A stretch of 64,000 bases of DNA from Tricholoma matsutake (taxonomy: Eukaryota; Basidiomycota; Agaricomycetes; Agaricales; Tricholomataceae), in the NCBI GenBank assembly GCA_026075535.2, contig AP026546.1:8494001-8558000 (forward strand), given 5' to 3'. Shown here one piece after another: positions 62,820-64,000 of this stretch; the first letter of the stretch is position 1, and every line of letters begins with the position of its first letter. The notes under the pieces are model-generated. The model made no database searches. It was not told where the DNA came from and worked only from the letters and a program-made list of their open reading frames with translations. The position numbers and the translations under genes are program-made.

Positions 62820-64000
62820 TAGCCCATGATTAGCTAGAATACAGGACTCCTACCCTTCACTAGAGGAAATGAGTTTGTCATTTTTCCTTTTGTGCAACTT
62901 GGGCCTATCGGCCCCATATCAGAACAGCCCCATTGTACAACAAAACCTAGTACTAACCATAGGATGTTTTCAACAGGAGGGAGTGAGTCTCTGCAGCCAA
63001 TACATAAAAAGATGAATTGGTCAAATAGAAAGGACATACAATGATGCTCCATTACTGTGCGAGGAAGGTGCTGATCTAATGATGGGTTAGCAATGAAAAG
63101 AAAAAATGTGGACATTGTACCAGGTGATTTTTTTGGTGTGGGCCATGTCGGTGATAGGCAAATGCAAAGTGATAGTAAAATGTAGATGGTTGTAAAGAGA
63201 TAGGATTTGATGGTGGGGAACAAAAGCTGTAAAGACTTTTTATAGTGGATTGGAACAACTGAGCCAAGGAGCAAAAACTGACTTAGTGTTCTGGTATCAA
63301 CAAACTCTGTCGAAGGGCAGGTGTAGCCAAGAGAAGTGGACAGACCAAATGAAACTTACTTACATGTCACAGACTAATGACTAACAACAGACATGTTGGC
63401 TGTTCAACATTCAGCTGTTAAGGAAACATCCGACACAATATACACTGCAATATCATATATTTATGAGAAACATACATTTTGTGCAGGGTTAATGGTCTGA
63501 AAACACACTGACCTTGAGTCCTTGCCAAAGACAAGGCCAGGGCATCATGACATTACCTGCTGTCTAGTCAAGAATTCTAACAGAATGTGGATATTCAGAT
63601 AAACTTTGACAGTGAAATCGGTACTTACATGTTAAGTCAGAAACTCGAACCCATGCAAGACAGAAAAAATTACACAAATATCATGAGCATTTTCATGAAT
63701 ATGAGCAACATAACTCTGACAAGTATGACCTGCTATCCAAGCAGGTACTAGTTTTCAAGTGGCAGGGGACACCAGAAAGGCTGAACAATTGTAGAACTTA
63801 TCAGTAGGAGGGTAATTACACTTGCAGATGTTATCGCAAGACAGCTACTTCCCACCCACCAAACAAACTTTTAGCTGGTGGATCTAACCCAAATATGCGA
63901 GGATTAGCAACCTGAAATACAACAATTGTGGGAAGATCCAGATGATTGTGCAACACCAACGTGCTCCTGAGATGTAACAAACTGTAGCTTGTGGGTGTAA
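62820..64000. other. No feature recognised
   Basis: AT-rich; a minus-strand frame of 146 codons (62834-63274) is hydrophobic and without recognisable family. No repeat ends or RNA genes seen. Confidence 0.4.

Noticed and set aside
62834..63274. 146-aa hydrophobic minus-strand frame as membrane protein
   Set aside because: No homologous motif, AT-rich antisense to no known gene, no start or intron support.

Overview
The window looks like repeat-packed intergenic DNA of a filamentous basidiomycete, most likely an agaricomycete. Evidence: short GT..AG introns of about 50-60 nt, KDZ-type transposase genes with their typical neighbour gene, tnp2-like transposase, Ty3/gypsy and Ty1/copia polyproteins of basidiomycete type, and no bacterial-style operons. 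Species cannot be named from the sequence. Almost every recognisable gene is a transposon gene and nearly all are broken; in-frame TGA where family resemblance predicts Arg is the commonest lesion. No rRNA, canonical tRNA or CRISPR array was seen.

Layout, left to right. 1-3443: an XPG/GEN1-like nuclease gene split by element E1 (571-2682). 3444-5880: minisatellite and a Ty3 gag fragment. 5888-8368: element E2. 8719-12074: element E3, holding a solo LTR. 12075-27882: a copia element (C1, minus strand) split by a gypsy element (G1, 12824-24697), itself split by a KDZ transposon (E4, 14129-20295) and a small MITE (22909-23272); C1 gag also carries a hAT-type MITE (27118-27653). 28.5-32.8 kb: a second KDZ unit (K2). 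33682-38663: a tnp2-like element (K3) with perfect 8-bp target duplication. 39.8-53.4 kb: a minus-strand gypsy (G3) split by a complete plus-strand gypsy (G2, 39918-50575, perfect 5-bp duplication), which itself received a Tc1/mariner element (42522-44114) and a hAT-type element (45941-47262). 53.2-55.0 kb: dispersed repeats. 55129-57336: element E5. 57.3-62.9 kb: unrecognised, partly decayed host-like reading frames.

The most unusual system is the E family (E1-E5). All five share an architecture: terminal inverted repeats around TTTACASTSCCCC, subterminal arrays of GGANTCC-like motifs, and in each arm one tRNA-like Pol III unit (A box, B box, then a T4-T5 run) pointing outward. One arm always has a TGGCTCA..GGTT type unit (alpha), the other a TGGTNTAGTGGTT type unit (beta) or, in E1, a TTAGCCTAATGG variant. 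The internal gene always starts beside beta and ends beside alpha. E4 carries the KDZ transposase in this position; E1, E2, E3 and E5 instead carry an intron-containing low-complexity cassette with three classes of conserved hairpins. Hairpins of the same classes also occur inside a hAT-type element and a truncated TAGTG-ended element, so the cassette is shared by unrelated transposon families.
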